Source of the DNA: Palsa-513 sp036510225
GTDB lineage: Bacteria; Actinomycetota; Thermoleophilia; Solirubrobacterales; Solirubrobacteraceae
Direction: 5' to 3'
DNA: 64,000 nucleotides
Assembly: GCA_036510225.1 (NCBI GenBank)
Contig: DATCEH010000032.1
Span: 16,525-80,524 of the forward strand
Below are positions 8,858-17,900 of this stretch, in pieces. The position numbers and the translations under genes are program-made. Below the pieces are notes generated by a model, which saw only the letters and a list, made by a program, of their open reading frames with translations, made no database searches and was not told the DNA's origin. Numbering within the stretch: the first letter of the stretch is position 1; each line of letters opens with the position of its first letter.

Positions 8858-9760
8858 CTACATCGCGCCGATCCCCGGCGTTCTAGGGGTGATCCGCCGG
8901 GCGCACGCGATCACGCTGAGCAGCCCGGCCCCCGGCGGTTCGGGGCGGCGGAGCAGCCAGACCCGCGACGGGGCATCGGCGATCTCGACGAGCGCGATCC
9001 CCGGCCGGGGCGTGGCCGCCGACGCCGGCAGCCTGTAGATGCCGATCCCGGCGCCGGCGAGGGCGACCGCCTCCTGGGGGCTTGAGGCATGCTGGGCGAT
9101 CTCCGCCTCGAGCCCCCGCCTGCGCGCGGCGCCGAGCAGGGCGTCGTAGGCCGCCGGACCGAGCGACCGGCGCAGGGCGATGATCGGTTCGCCGCGGACC
9201 TCGTCCGTCGTGACGCGTCGCCGCCCGGCGAGCCGGTGGCCGTCAGCGACGATCAACACCGTCGGCTCGGTCGCGATCGGCTCGGCGACCATCTCCGAAG
9301 ACTCGTGAAGCGAGCGGGCGATCACGAGATCGACGCTCCCCTGTCGGAGCGCCGGGAGGATCTCCAGCCAGCGCAGCTGACGGACGGAGAGGTCGATCTC
9401 GGGATGGCCGTCGCCGACCGCGGCGAGGAGCGGGCCGAGGTAGGCGGGAAGCGTGCTCCAGACGAAGCCGACCGAGACCCCGCCGCCGGCGCTTCGAGCC
9501 GCGGCATCGGCGCTCGCGCGGACGCGCTCGGCGGCGGCAAGGGCCTCGAGAACCGCTGGCAGCACCGCGCGCCCGGCCGGCGCCAGCTGCGTCCGGCGGG
9601 ACGTACGATCGAGCAGGACGAGGCCGAGCTCGTCCTCGAGCGCACGGACGTGTCGGGTGACCTGCGGCTGGGAGAGTCCGAGTTTGCGTGCCGCCCGGCC
9701 GAAGTGTCCCTCCTCGACGACGGCGACCAGCGAGCGTAGGTGCGACAGACGCAGATCCAT
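8858..9760 (-). CDS. LysR-family transcriptional regulator
   Basis: A 300-residue LTTR. The N-terminal winged HTH is clear (HLRSLVAVVEEGHFGRAARK, then LGLSQPQVTRHVRALEDELG, residues about 7-50) and is followed by the periplasmic-binding-protein-like effector domain (GGVSVGFVWSTLPAYLGPLL from about 93). It lies 15 bases upstream of the ABC exporter pair in the same direction, so it may control or be co-transcribed with it. This is unusual because LTTRs are commonly divergent from their targets. The effector is unknown. The 117-base gap upstream, to the glnA-like gene end, would hold its promoter. Confidence 0.88.
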   Translation of the reverse strand: MDLRLSHLRSLVAVVEEGHFGRAARKLGLSQPQVTRHVRALEDELGLVLLDRTSRRTQLAPAGRAVLPAVLEALAAAERVRASADAAARSAGGGVSVGFVWSTLPAYLGPLLAAVGDGHPEIDLSVRQLRWLEILPALRQGSVDLVIARSLHESSEMVAEPIATEPTVLIVADGHRLAGRRRVTTDEVRGEPIIALRRSLGPAAYDALLGAARRRGLEAEIAQHASSPQEAVALAGAGIGIYRLPASAATPRPGIALVEIADAPSRVWLLRRPEPPGAGLLSVIACARRITPRTPGIGAM

Positions 9761-9877
9761 GCGCGAACTGCATCAAAGCACGCAACCGGCACGAGCGACG
9801 GCGCCGTCCACGGCGGGCGGTCCGAGGCCCGGCCCCAGCCCGCGTGAGTCGTCAGGGTGGCCGGGTGCGGGGGGCGA

Positions 9878-11182
9878 TCAGAGGCGCAGGTAGCGGCCCC
9901 GCTCGAAGGCCGAGACCGTCGTGCGGTACTCGGCCCACTCGCGGCGCTTGTTGCGCACGTACCAGTCGCAGAGCCGGTCGCCGAGCGTCTCGCGAGCCAG
10001 CTCGGAGGTCTCGAAGATGTCGGTCGCCTCGTGGAGGTCCTCGGGCAGCCGGGGAGCGTCGCGTGCTGCGTGGTCGGTCGTCTCGGCCTCGAGCTCGTAC
10101 CCGCGCTCGATCCCTCGCAGGCCGGCCGCCAGCGTCAGCGCGAAGGCGAGGTACGGGTTGCACGCTGGGTCGGGCGAGCGGAGCTCGATCCGTGCGGCCG
10201 ACTCTCGCGTCGGGCGGCGCGACGGCACGCGGACGAGGCCGGAGCCGCCGTGGCGGGTCCACGCGACATGGGACGGGGCCTCGAAGCCGCTGGCGAGCCG
10301 CTTGTAGGAGTTGACCCACTGGTTCGTCACGGCGGACAGCTCGCGGCCGTGGCCGAGTACGCCGGCCAGGAACGCCCGGCCGGTCGCCGAGAGCGGCTGA
10401 TCGGCGGTCGGGCTGTAGAACGCGTTGGCGCCGGTCGAGTCGAACAGCGACAGATGGGTGTGCATCCCCGAGCCCGGCTGGTTCTCGAGCGGCTGGGGCA
10501 TGAACGTCGCGTACTGGCCGAGCTCGCGGGCGACCTCCTTGACCGTGATCCGGAACGTCGTCACGGCGTCGGCCATCGACAGGGCGTCGGTGTAGGCGAG
10601 GTCGAGCTCGTGCTGGGAGGGCGCCGCCTCGTGGTGGGACGCCTTGATCGGGATCCCCATCTGCTCGAGGTACTCGATCGTCCGCCGGCGGAAGTCCGAC
10701 CCGAGGTCCTGGGGGGTCAGGTCGAAGTAGGCGCCCTCGTCGAGCGGCACGGGGACGTCCGGGCCGGGGGATCCCGAGAACAGGAAGAACTCGATCTCGA
10801 CGCCGACCTGGAAGCTCCAGCCGAGCTCGGCTGCGTGGGAGAGGACGCGGCGCAGCGCCTCGCGGGAGTCACCCGGAAACGGCGAGTCGTCGGGCAGGCG
10901 GGTGTCGCAGAACATCCGCGCGACCAGCGACGACGGTCGCCACGGAAGGATCTGGAAGGTCGAGGGGTCTGGATGGGCGATCACGTCGCGCTCGGCCAGC
11001 CGGGCTGAGCCCTCGAGCGAGGAGCCGTCGACGCCGATTCCGTCCTCCATCGCCGACTCGAGCTCGGAGGCGGGGATCGAGATCGACTTCGGGAGCCCGA
11101 GGACGTCGACGAACCAGAGCCGCACGAAGCGGACGCCGCGCTCCTCGACGGTGCGCAGCACGAACTCCGAATCGCTCCCCAT
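9878..11182 (-). CDS. type I glutamine synthetase family protein
   Basis: A 434-residue member of the glutamine synthetase family (glutamate + NH3 + ATP to glutamine). Seen are VDGSSLEGSA, the metal/ATP strand GVEIEFFLF, SHHEAAPSQHELDL, MPQPLENQPGSGMHTHLS, NSYKRLASGFEAP and RIELRSPDPACNPYLAFA. The C-terminal NLYDLPPEE-type adenylylation motif is absent, so control by GlnE is unlikely. The chosen ATG (11180-11182) aligns with the usual family N-terminus; the frame extends further upstream without support. It is divergent from nitrate reductase across 204 bases, which supports an ammonium assimilation role. Short paralogues of this type can instead be gamma-glutamylpolyamine synthetases; that cannot be excluded. 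Confidence 0.82.
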   Translation of the reverse strand: MGSDSEFVLRTVEERGVRFVRLWFVDVLGLPKSISIPASELESAMEDGIGVDGSSLEGSARLAERDVIAHPDPSTFQILPWRPSSLVARMFCDTRLPDDSPFPGDSREALRRVLSHAAELGWSFQVGVEIEFFLFSGSPGPDVPVPLDEGAYFDLTPQDLGSDFRRRTIEYLEQMGIPIKASHHEAAPSQHELDLAYTDALSMADAVTTFRITVKEVARELGQYATFMPQPLENQPGSGMHTHLSLFDSTGANAFYSPTADQPLSATGRAFLAGVLGHGRELSAVTNQWVNSYKRLASGFEAPSHVAWTRHGGSGLVRVPSRRPTRESAARIELRSPDPACNPYLAFALTLAAGLRGIERGYELEAETTDHAARDAPRLPEDLHEATDIFETSELARETLGDRLCDWYVRNKRREWAEYRTTVSAFERGRYLRL

Positions 11183-11333
11183 CGCCGGGACGCTACACGG
11201 GTGGCGTGCAGGCCTGCCGTGGCCGGCGTGCGTCAACCCGCCACGCGGGCCGGGTCCCGGCGGGCCGTCGCGGCCTCCGTCCACCAGCCATCGACCACGC
11301 GGCCGGCGTCCGGGCGAGCGCCGGTCGGCCCGC

Positions 11334-11349
11334 GTTCACCCGCCGTTCA
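11334..11349. promoter_or_regulatory. pair of GTTCA half-sites 11 bp apart upstream of nitrate reductase
   Basis: GTTCA-n6-GTTCA (11334-11338 and 11345-11349), 38 bases before the nitrate reductase start, within the 204-bp divergent region shared with the glutamine synthetase gene. The one-turn 11-bp spacing is like that of GlnR-type OmpR-family operators, but the bases match the known consensus poorly. Suggestive only. Confidence 0.25.
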
Positions 11350-11386
11350 TCAAACAGACCCACCCCGGCAACGGCCGATCTCCAGG

Positions 11387-14300
11387 ATGAACGCGACGAT
11401 GCGAACACTCTGCCCCTACTGCGGCACCGGCTGCGGGCTTGTCGTGCGCGCCCAGGGCGGGCGGCTGGGAACGATCGAAGGCGATCCGATCCATCCGGTC
11501 AACCACGGCCGGACCTGCCGCAAGCCGCTCGAGCTGGCGGCCGCCGTCCACGCCGAGGATCGCGCGGTGACGCCGCTGCTGCGCGATGACCGCGACTCCC
11601 GCTTCGAGCCCACGACCTGGGACGAGGCGCTCGGGACGCTGGCTGGCCGGCTGCGCGCCTACAAGCCGGACGAGATCGCCTTCTACATCTCCGGTCAGCT
11701 CCTGACCGAGGACTACTACGTCGTCAACAAGCTGGTCAAGGGCTTCCTTGGGACCAACAATCTCGACTCCAACTCGCGGCTGTGCATGTCGAGTGCGGTC
11801 GCCGGCTATCGCGGGGCGTTCGGCTTCGACGGCCCGCCGCCGGCCTACGCCGATCTCGCCCTGTCGGACTGCCTGCTGCTGCTCGGCTCGAACACGGCGG
11901 CCTGCCACCCGATCCTCTGGTCGCGGATCCGCGAGCGGCAGGCGGAGGGGGCGTTCGTGATCTGCGTCGACCCGAGGCCGACGCCGACGGCCCGCGACGC
12001 GAACCTGCATCTGGCCGTGAGGCCGGGGACCGACCTGGCGCTGCTCAACGCGATGCTCCACACGATCGAGCGTGACGGCCTGCTCGACGAGGCGTTCATC
12101 GAGCGGAGCACGAGCGGCTTCGCCGCGCTGAGCGAGGTCGCCGCCGACTGGTCGCCGGAGCGGGCGGCCGGCGTCTGCGGCGTGGCGGCGGCCGACATCG
12201 AGCTGGCGGCGCACCGCTTTGCGAGCGCCGGCGCCGCGATGGCGCTGTGGTCGATGGGCGCGAACCAGTCGACCGTCGGCACGCTGAAGAACCGCGCGCT
12301 GATCAACCTCTGCCTCGCAAGCGGCCAGATCGGGCGGCCGGGCGCCGGTCCCCTGAGCCTGACCGGACAACCGAACGCGATGGGCGGTAGGGAGACGGGG
12401 GGTCTGGCGCATCTGCTGCCGGGCTACCGGGACGTGACGGTTGCCGCCGACCGGGCGGAGATCGAGGCCCACTGGTCGACGCCGGGTGAGATCGACTCGC
12501 GGCCGGGCCTGACGGCGACCGAGATCTTCGAGCCGGGGCGGCTCAAGGCGATCTGGGTGGTCGCCACCAACCCGGCCGTGTCGATGCCGGACTCGGCGCG
12601 GGTCCGCGAGGCGCTGGAGGCGGCAGAGCTCGTCGTCGTCCAGGACGCCCACCATCCGACCGAGACGTCCGCGCTCGCCCACGCCGTCCTCCCGGCGGCC
12701 GCCTGGCCGGAGAAGGAGGGCACGATGACGAACTCGGAGCGGCGGGTCGGGCTCGTCGGCAAGCTGATCGAGCCGCCCGGCGACGCGCTTGCCGACTGGC
12801 AGATCTTCGCCCGGCTGGCGGGGGCGCTCGGGCACGGCGAGCAGTTCGGCTGGGCGGACTCGGCGGCCGTCTACGACGACTTCGCTGCGTCGACGGCCGG
12901 ACGTCCGTGCGACGTCAGCGGTCTCAGCCACGCGCGTCTCAAGCGCTCGGGCAGCGTCCAGTGGCCGTGCCCGGCCAAGCCAGGCCACGAGGGCACCGCC
13001 CGGCTCTACACCGACCGGCGCTTTCCGACGCCGGACGGCCGCGCACGGTTCGCGCCGACGCCGCACACCCCGCCGGTCGAGGCACCCGACGGGGACTTCC
13101 CGCTGACGCTGACGAGCGGGCGGATCTCCGAGCAGTGGCACACGATGACGCGGACCGGCAAGGCGGCCGGCCTCGCGACCGACGGCCCGTTCGTCGAGCT
13201 CAACCCGGTCGACGCTCCGGGGATCGAGCAGGGTGAGCGGGTGCGCATCGTCTCGGCGCGGGGCGAGCTCGTCGCGCGAGCCCGGCTCGAGCCGAAGCTC
13301 GCGGCCGGGGTCGCCTTCGCACCGTTCCACTTCGGACTGCTCCACGCGCCGGCCGGTGACGGTCAGCTCAACAACGCGACCCACGGCGCGGTTGACCCGG
13401 TCTCCCGCCAGCCGGAGCTGAAGGCCGCCGCTGTGCGGGTCGAGCGGATCGGCGTGCGGGCGCCGGAGCCCCGGCGGGTCCGCGAGAGGCGAGTGGTCGT
13501 CGTCGGCGCCGGAATGGCCGGACTCGCCGTCGTCGAGGAGGCCCTGCGTCGCCGGCCGACGCTCCGAGTGACGATGCTCGGGGAGGAGCCGGGCCCGGCC
13601 TACAACCGGGTGCTGCTCTCGAAGATCCTGGCCGGAACCGCGGGCTACGGGGACATTCAGATGCGCACCGCCGACTGGTATGCGGCGCACGGCGTCGACA
13701 TGCGCGGCGGCCTGTCGGCCACCAAGCTCGATCTCGACCGCCAGGTCGTGGTCGACCTGGCGGGCGAGCGTCATCCGTACGACGCGCTCGTCCTGGCGAC
13801 CGGCTCGCGCGCGTTCGTTCCGCCGATCCCGGGCTCCGACCTGCGGCACGTCCAGGTCTTCCGGACAGCCGCCGACGTCGAGGCGCTCCGCCACGCCCCC
13901 GGCCGATCGGCGGTCGTCGTCGGCGGGGGCCTGCTCGGCCTGGAGGCCGCGGCCGGGCTGCGGGCGCAGGGCAAGACGGTCACCGTCGTCGAGCTCGCCG
14001 AGCGCCTGATGGCCCAGCAGCTCGACGCGGGGGCTGCTGCGATCCTGCGTCGGAGCCTGCGGACGCTCGGTCTGATCACGCTGGTCGAACGGTCGGTCGC
14101 ACGAATCACGCAGGACGCCGTGATCCTGGAGAGCGGCCAGCGGATGCGCGCCGATCTCGTCGTGCTGACGGTCGGTGTCCGTGCGGAGACGACGCTGGCA
14201 CGCGAGGCCGGCCTGGAGTGCGGGCGGGGCGTCGTCGTCGACGACGAGCTGCGGACGAGCGCACCCCGGGTCTGGGCAGTCGGCGAGTGCGCCGAGCATC

Positions 14301-14824
14301 GTGGCACGGTCTACGGACTCTGGGCACCGCTCGCCGAGCAGGCACGGGTCGCCGGCGCGGTCCTCGCGGGCGAGCCGGGCGCGTTCAGGGGGACGGTGAC
14401 CTCGACGACGCTGAAGGTCGCCGGGGTCGACGTCTTCGCCGGCGGTGCGGCTGAGGGTCGCGACGAGATCGTCCAGAGCGACACGCGCCGCGGGATCTAC
14501 AGGAAACTCGTGCTCTCCGGCGACAGCCTGGCTGGGGCACTGCTGGTCGGTGACACGAAGGAGGCGCGGGTCCTGTCGGGGCTGCTGCGCAGCGGCGATC
14601 CGGTGCCCGCGCAGGTGCTCGTCCCGGGCTCGGCGCCGGGGCCGCCGGCCGCGGCGGCGGCCTCGGACATCGTCTGCTCGTGCAACGCGGTCCGCCGCGG
14701 GGAGCTCGAGAAGGCGATCCGCAGCGGCGGGCTGCGGACCCTCGCGCAGGTCGGCAACGTGACGCGGGCCGGGACCGGCTGCGGCGGGTGCGCTGCCGAT
14801 CTCGAGGAAATGCTCGACGCGTAA
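11387..14824 (+). CDS. assimilatory nitrate reductase fused to an FAD/BFD electron-transfer module
   Basis: A 1145-residue protein. Residues 1 to about 695 form a molybdopterin-bisMGD reductase of the NasA/NarB type: the [4Fe-4S] ligands C9, C12, C16 and C44, the Mo-ligand loop RLCMSSAVAGYRG, and the C-terminal molydopterin dinucleotide domain (LTSGRISEQWHTMTRTGK). From about 701 an FAD/NAD(P)H domain like the NirB/NasB N-terminus begins (VVVVGAGMAG, then VVVGGGLLGLEAA and WAVGECAEHRG). At about 1095 a BFD-like [2Fe-2S] domain follows (CSCN ... GTGCGGC). The fusion should take electrons from NAD(P)H to nitrate within one chain. ATG at 11387 was chosen because it places the Fe-S motif at the N-terminus; the ATG at 11399 is an alternative. 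No nitrate transporter is adjacent. Confidence 0.85.
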   Translation: MNATMRTLCPYCGTGCGLVVRAQGGRLGTIEGDPIHPVNHGRTCRKPLELAAAVHAEDRAVTPLLRDDRDSRFEPTTWDEALGTLAGRLRAYKPDEIAFYISGQLLTEDYYVVNKLVKGFLGTNNLDSNSRLCMSSAVAGYRGAFGFDGPPPAYADLALSDCLLLLGSNTAACHPILWSRIRERQAEGAFVICVDPRPTPTARDANLHLAVRPGTDLALLNAMLHTIERDGLLDEAFIERSTSGFAALSEVAADWSPERAAGVCGVAAADIELAAHRFASAGAAMALWSMGANQSTVGTLKNRALINLCLASGQIGRPGAGPLSLTGQPNAMGGRETGGLAHLLPGYRDVTVAADRAEIEAHWSTPGEIDSRPGLTATEIFEPGRLKAIWVVATNPAVSMPDSARVREALEAAELVVVQDAHHPTETSALAHAVLPAAAWPEKEGTMTNSERRVGLVGKLIEPPGDALADWQIFARLAGALGHGEQFGWADSAAVYDDFAASTAGRPCDVSGLSHARLKRSGSVQWPCPAKPGHEGTARLYTDRRFPTPDGRARFAPTPHTPPVEAPDGDFPLTLTSGRISEQWHTMTRTGKAAGLATDGPFVELNPVDAPGIEQGERVRIVSARGELVARARLEPKLAAGVAFAPFHFGLLHAPAGDGQLNNATHGAVDPVSRQPELKAAAVRVERIGVRAPEPRRVRERRVVVVGAGMAGLAVVEEALRRRPTLRVTMLGEEPGPAYNRVLLSKILAGTAGYGDIQMRTADWYAAHGVDMRGGLSATKLDLDRQVVVDLAGERHPYDALVLATGSRAFVPPIPGSDLRHVQVFRTAADVEALRHAPGRSAVVVGGGLLGLEAAAGLRAQGKTVTVVELAERLMAQQLDAGAAAILRRSLRTLGLITLVERSVARITQDAVILESGQRMRADLVVLTVGVRAETTLAREAGLECGRGVVVDDELRTSAPRVWAVGECAEHRGTVYGLWAPLAEQARVAGAVLAGEPGAFRGTVTSTTLKVAGVDVFAGGAAEGRDEIVQSDTRRGIYRKLVLSGDSLAGALLVGDTKEARVLSGLLRSGDPVPAQVLVPGSAPGPPAAAAASDIVCSCNAVRRGELEKAIRSGGLRTLAQVGNVTRAGTGCGGCAADLEEMLDA

Positions 14825-14915
14825 GCTTAATCCGGGTCGTGCCGGCCCGCTTGACGGGGGGTGATGCGAGGACTAGGTTCCGGAAATCAGACCGCGCGTC
14901 GTATCTTCGCTGCTC

Positions 14916-17900
14916 GTGTCGGCGGCAGTTCTGGCAGGCGGGCTCGGATCGAGCGCCACTGCGGCTGCTGCGACGACGTGCTCGGGGACGCTCTCGCACA
15001 CGACGGTCGCGCTGCTCGACGTCCCCGCCGGGAGCACGTGCGTCCTCCAGTCGGTGACCGTCAGCTCGGCCGCGAGCGTCGAGGGGACGCTCGACGCCAG
15101 CTCGGGAGGCGCGTCGCACATCAACGGCGGGCTGACGATCAACGGCGGCTCGGCCCGGTTCATCGGCGGATCGATCGGCGGCGCCGTCAAGATCGAGAAC
15201 ACCCCAGCCGGGAGCGTGACCGACCTCGAGGCCGGCCAGGGCGTCGGCCTGAGCATCGGCGGTGCGGTCGAGATGACGGGGAATGCCGGGGCGGTCCGGC
15301 TCGCGAACCTCTCATCGGGGTCGGTGATCATCACCGGCAACAGCGGCCACATCACGCTCTCGGGCGACCACATCGGCGGGCCGCTGTCGGCGAAGAACGA
15401 CACCGGCGGCGTCACGCTGAGCGGGAACACCGTCTCCGGCGCGCTGACCTGCTCGGGCAACTCCCCCCAGCCGTCGGACGCCGGCACGGCCAACTCGACG
15501 GGCGGCGCCGGCCTCGGCCAGTGCGCGCCGACCGGTCGACCGGGTGATCAGCACGCGATCGATCACAGCTATCAGGTGACCGAGAACCAGACGCTCGTCG
15601 TGCCGGCCCCGGGGGTGCTCGCGGGCTCGAGCGACGGCGCCGGCCACACGCTTGCCGCGGTGCTCGTCAACGGCCCGGCGCACGGGACGCTCGCGCTCAA
15701 CGCGGACGGGTCGTTCACGTACACGCCGACCGCCGGCTTCCACGGGTCGGACTCCTTCACGTATACGGCCAACGACGGTCTGGCCGCGTCGAACACGGCG
15801 ACGGCGACGATCCAGGTCAACGGGCCGCCGGTGGCTGTCAACGATTCGTATGACGCGCTCGAGGGCGGCACGCTTGCGGTGCTCGCGCCCGGCGTGCTCG
15901 GCAACGACACCGATCCGAGCGGCCTGCCGCTGACCGCCGCGCTCGGCAGCGGGCCTGCGCACGGGACGTTGACGCTGCATTCCGACGGTTCGTTCACGTA
16001 CACGCCGACGGCCGGCTTCCACGGGACGGACTCGTTCACCTACACGGCGCACGACGCGTTCCTCGGGTCGAACACGGCGACGGTCACGATCCACGTCCGC
16101 GCGCCGCCGGTCGCGGCGAACGACTCGTATGACGTCAACGAGGGCGCGAGCCTGAGTGTCGCGGCGCCCGGGGTGCTCGGCAACGACACCGACTCCGAGG
16201 GACTGGCGATCACCGCCGTGCTCGGCACGAATCCGGCGCATGGGATGTTGACGTTGAACGCGAATGGGTCGTTCACGTACGTGCCGACGGCCGGGTTCAG
16301 CGGGTCGGACTCATTCACGTACACCGCGCATGACACCTTCCAGGGGTCGAACACGGCGACCGTGACGATCCATGTCCACGCGCCGCCGGTTGCGGTGGAC
16401 GACTCCTACGACGTCAACACGGGGGCGACGCTGGCGGTGGCGGCGCCGGGCATCCTGGGCAATGATTCCGATCCGGGTGGCCTCGCGCTGACGGCGGTGC
16501 TGGGGACGGGTCCGGCGCACGGGGCGTTGACGCTGAACACGAACGGCTCGTTCGGCTACACCCCGACGGCGGGCTTCAACGGGACGGACTCGTTCACCTA
16601 CACGGCGCACGACACCTTCCAGGGGTCGAACACGGCGACGGTCACGATCCACGTCCACGGGGCGCCGGTCGCGGTCGACGACTCCTACGACGTCAACGAG
16701 GGCGCGAGCCTGACGGTCGCGGCGCCTGGGGTACTGGGCAACGATTCGGACCCGGGGGGTCTGGCGTTGTCGGCGGTCCTGGCGACGGGTCCGCCGCATG
16801 GGGCGTTGACTTTCAACGCCGACGGGTCGTTCACCTACACGCCGACGGCCGGCTTCAGCGGCACGGACTCGTTCACGTATACGGCGCACGACGCCTTCCT
16901 GGGTTCGAACACGGCGACCGTGACGATCCATGTCCACGCGCCGCCGGTCGCGGTCAATGACCCCTACGACGTCAACGAGGGCGCGAGCCTGACGGTCGCG
17001 GCGCCGGGCGTGCTGGGCAACGACTCGGACCCCGGTGGTCTTTCGTTGTCCGCGGTCCTCGGGGCGGGTCCGACGCATGGGGCGTTGACTTTCAACGCCG
17101 ACGGGTCGTTCACGTACACGCCGACGGCCGGCTTCAGCGGATCGGACTCGTTCACGTATACGGCCCATGACGCGTTCCAGGGGTCGAACACGGCGACGGT
17201 GACGATCCACGTCCACGCGCCGCCGGTCGCCGCCAACGACTCGTACAACGTCACGCAGGGCGCGACCTTGACCGTCCCGGCGCCGGGAGTCCTGGGCAAC
17301 GATTCCGATCCGGGTGGTCTTTCGTTGTCGGCCGTCCTGGGGACCGGTCCGGCGCATGGGGCGTTGACGTTCAACGCGGACGGGTCGTTCACATATGTAC
17401 CGACGTCGGGTTTCAGCGGGACGGACTCCTTCACCTACACGGCGCACGACGCCTTCCAGGGGTCGAATCTCGCGACCGTGACGATCCACGTCAACGCCCC
17501 GCCGGCGGTCTCCTCGACGATCCCGGCGGGCGGGGCGACCCAGCGGCCGCTCAGCCAGGCCGTGACGGTCAACTTCAACGAGTCGATCGACGCCACGGCC
17601 GGCGCGTTCAAGCTCGAGTGCCCGACCGGGACGTCCGAGGCGTTCACCTCGAGCCCGGGCCTGCCGGGGAGCGGCACGACGTTCGTGCTCACGCCGAGCG
17701 GTCCGCTGCCGGCGGGCACGACGTGCACGGTGACGGTCGTGGCGAGTCACGTCACGGCCACGGGCTCCGGCGTGCCGATGGCAGCGGATTTCGTCTTCTC
17801 GTTCTCGACCGGCGCGACGCCGGCGGTCACGAGCACGACGCCGGCCTCCGGGGCGACCAACGTGCCGCTCGGCCAGGCCGTGACGGTGACGTTCAACGAG

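Noticed and set aside
11336..14299. 987-residue open frame on the minus strand across the nitrate reductase gene
   Set aside because: It is an antisense shadow produced by high GC codon bias; it has no protein-family features, and the plus strand has clear catalytic motifs throughout.
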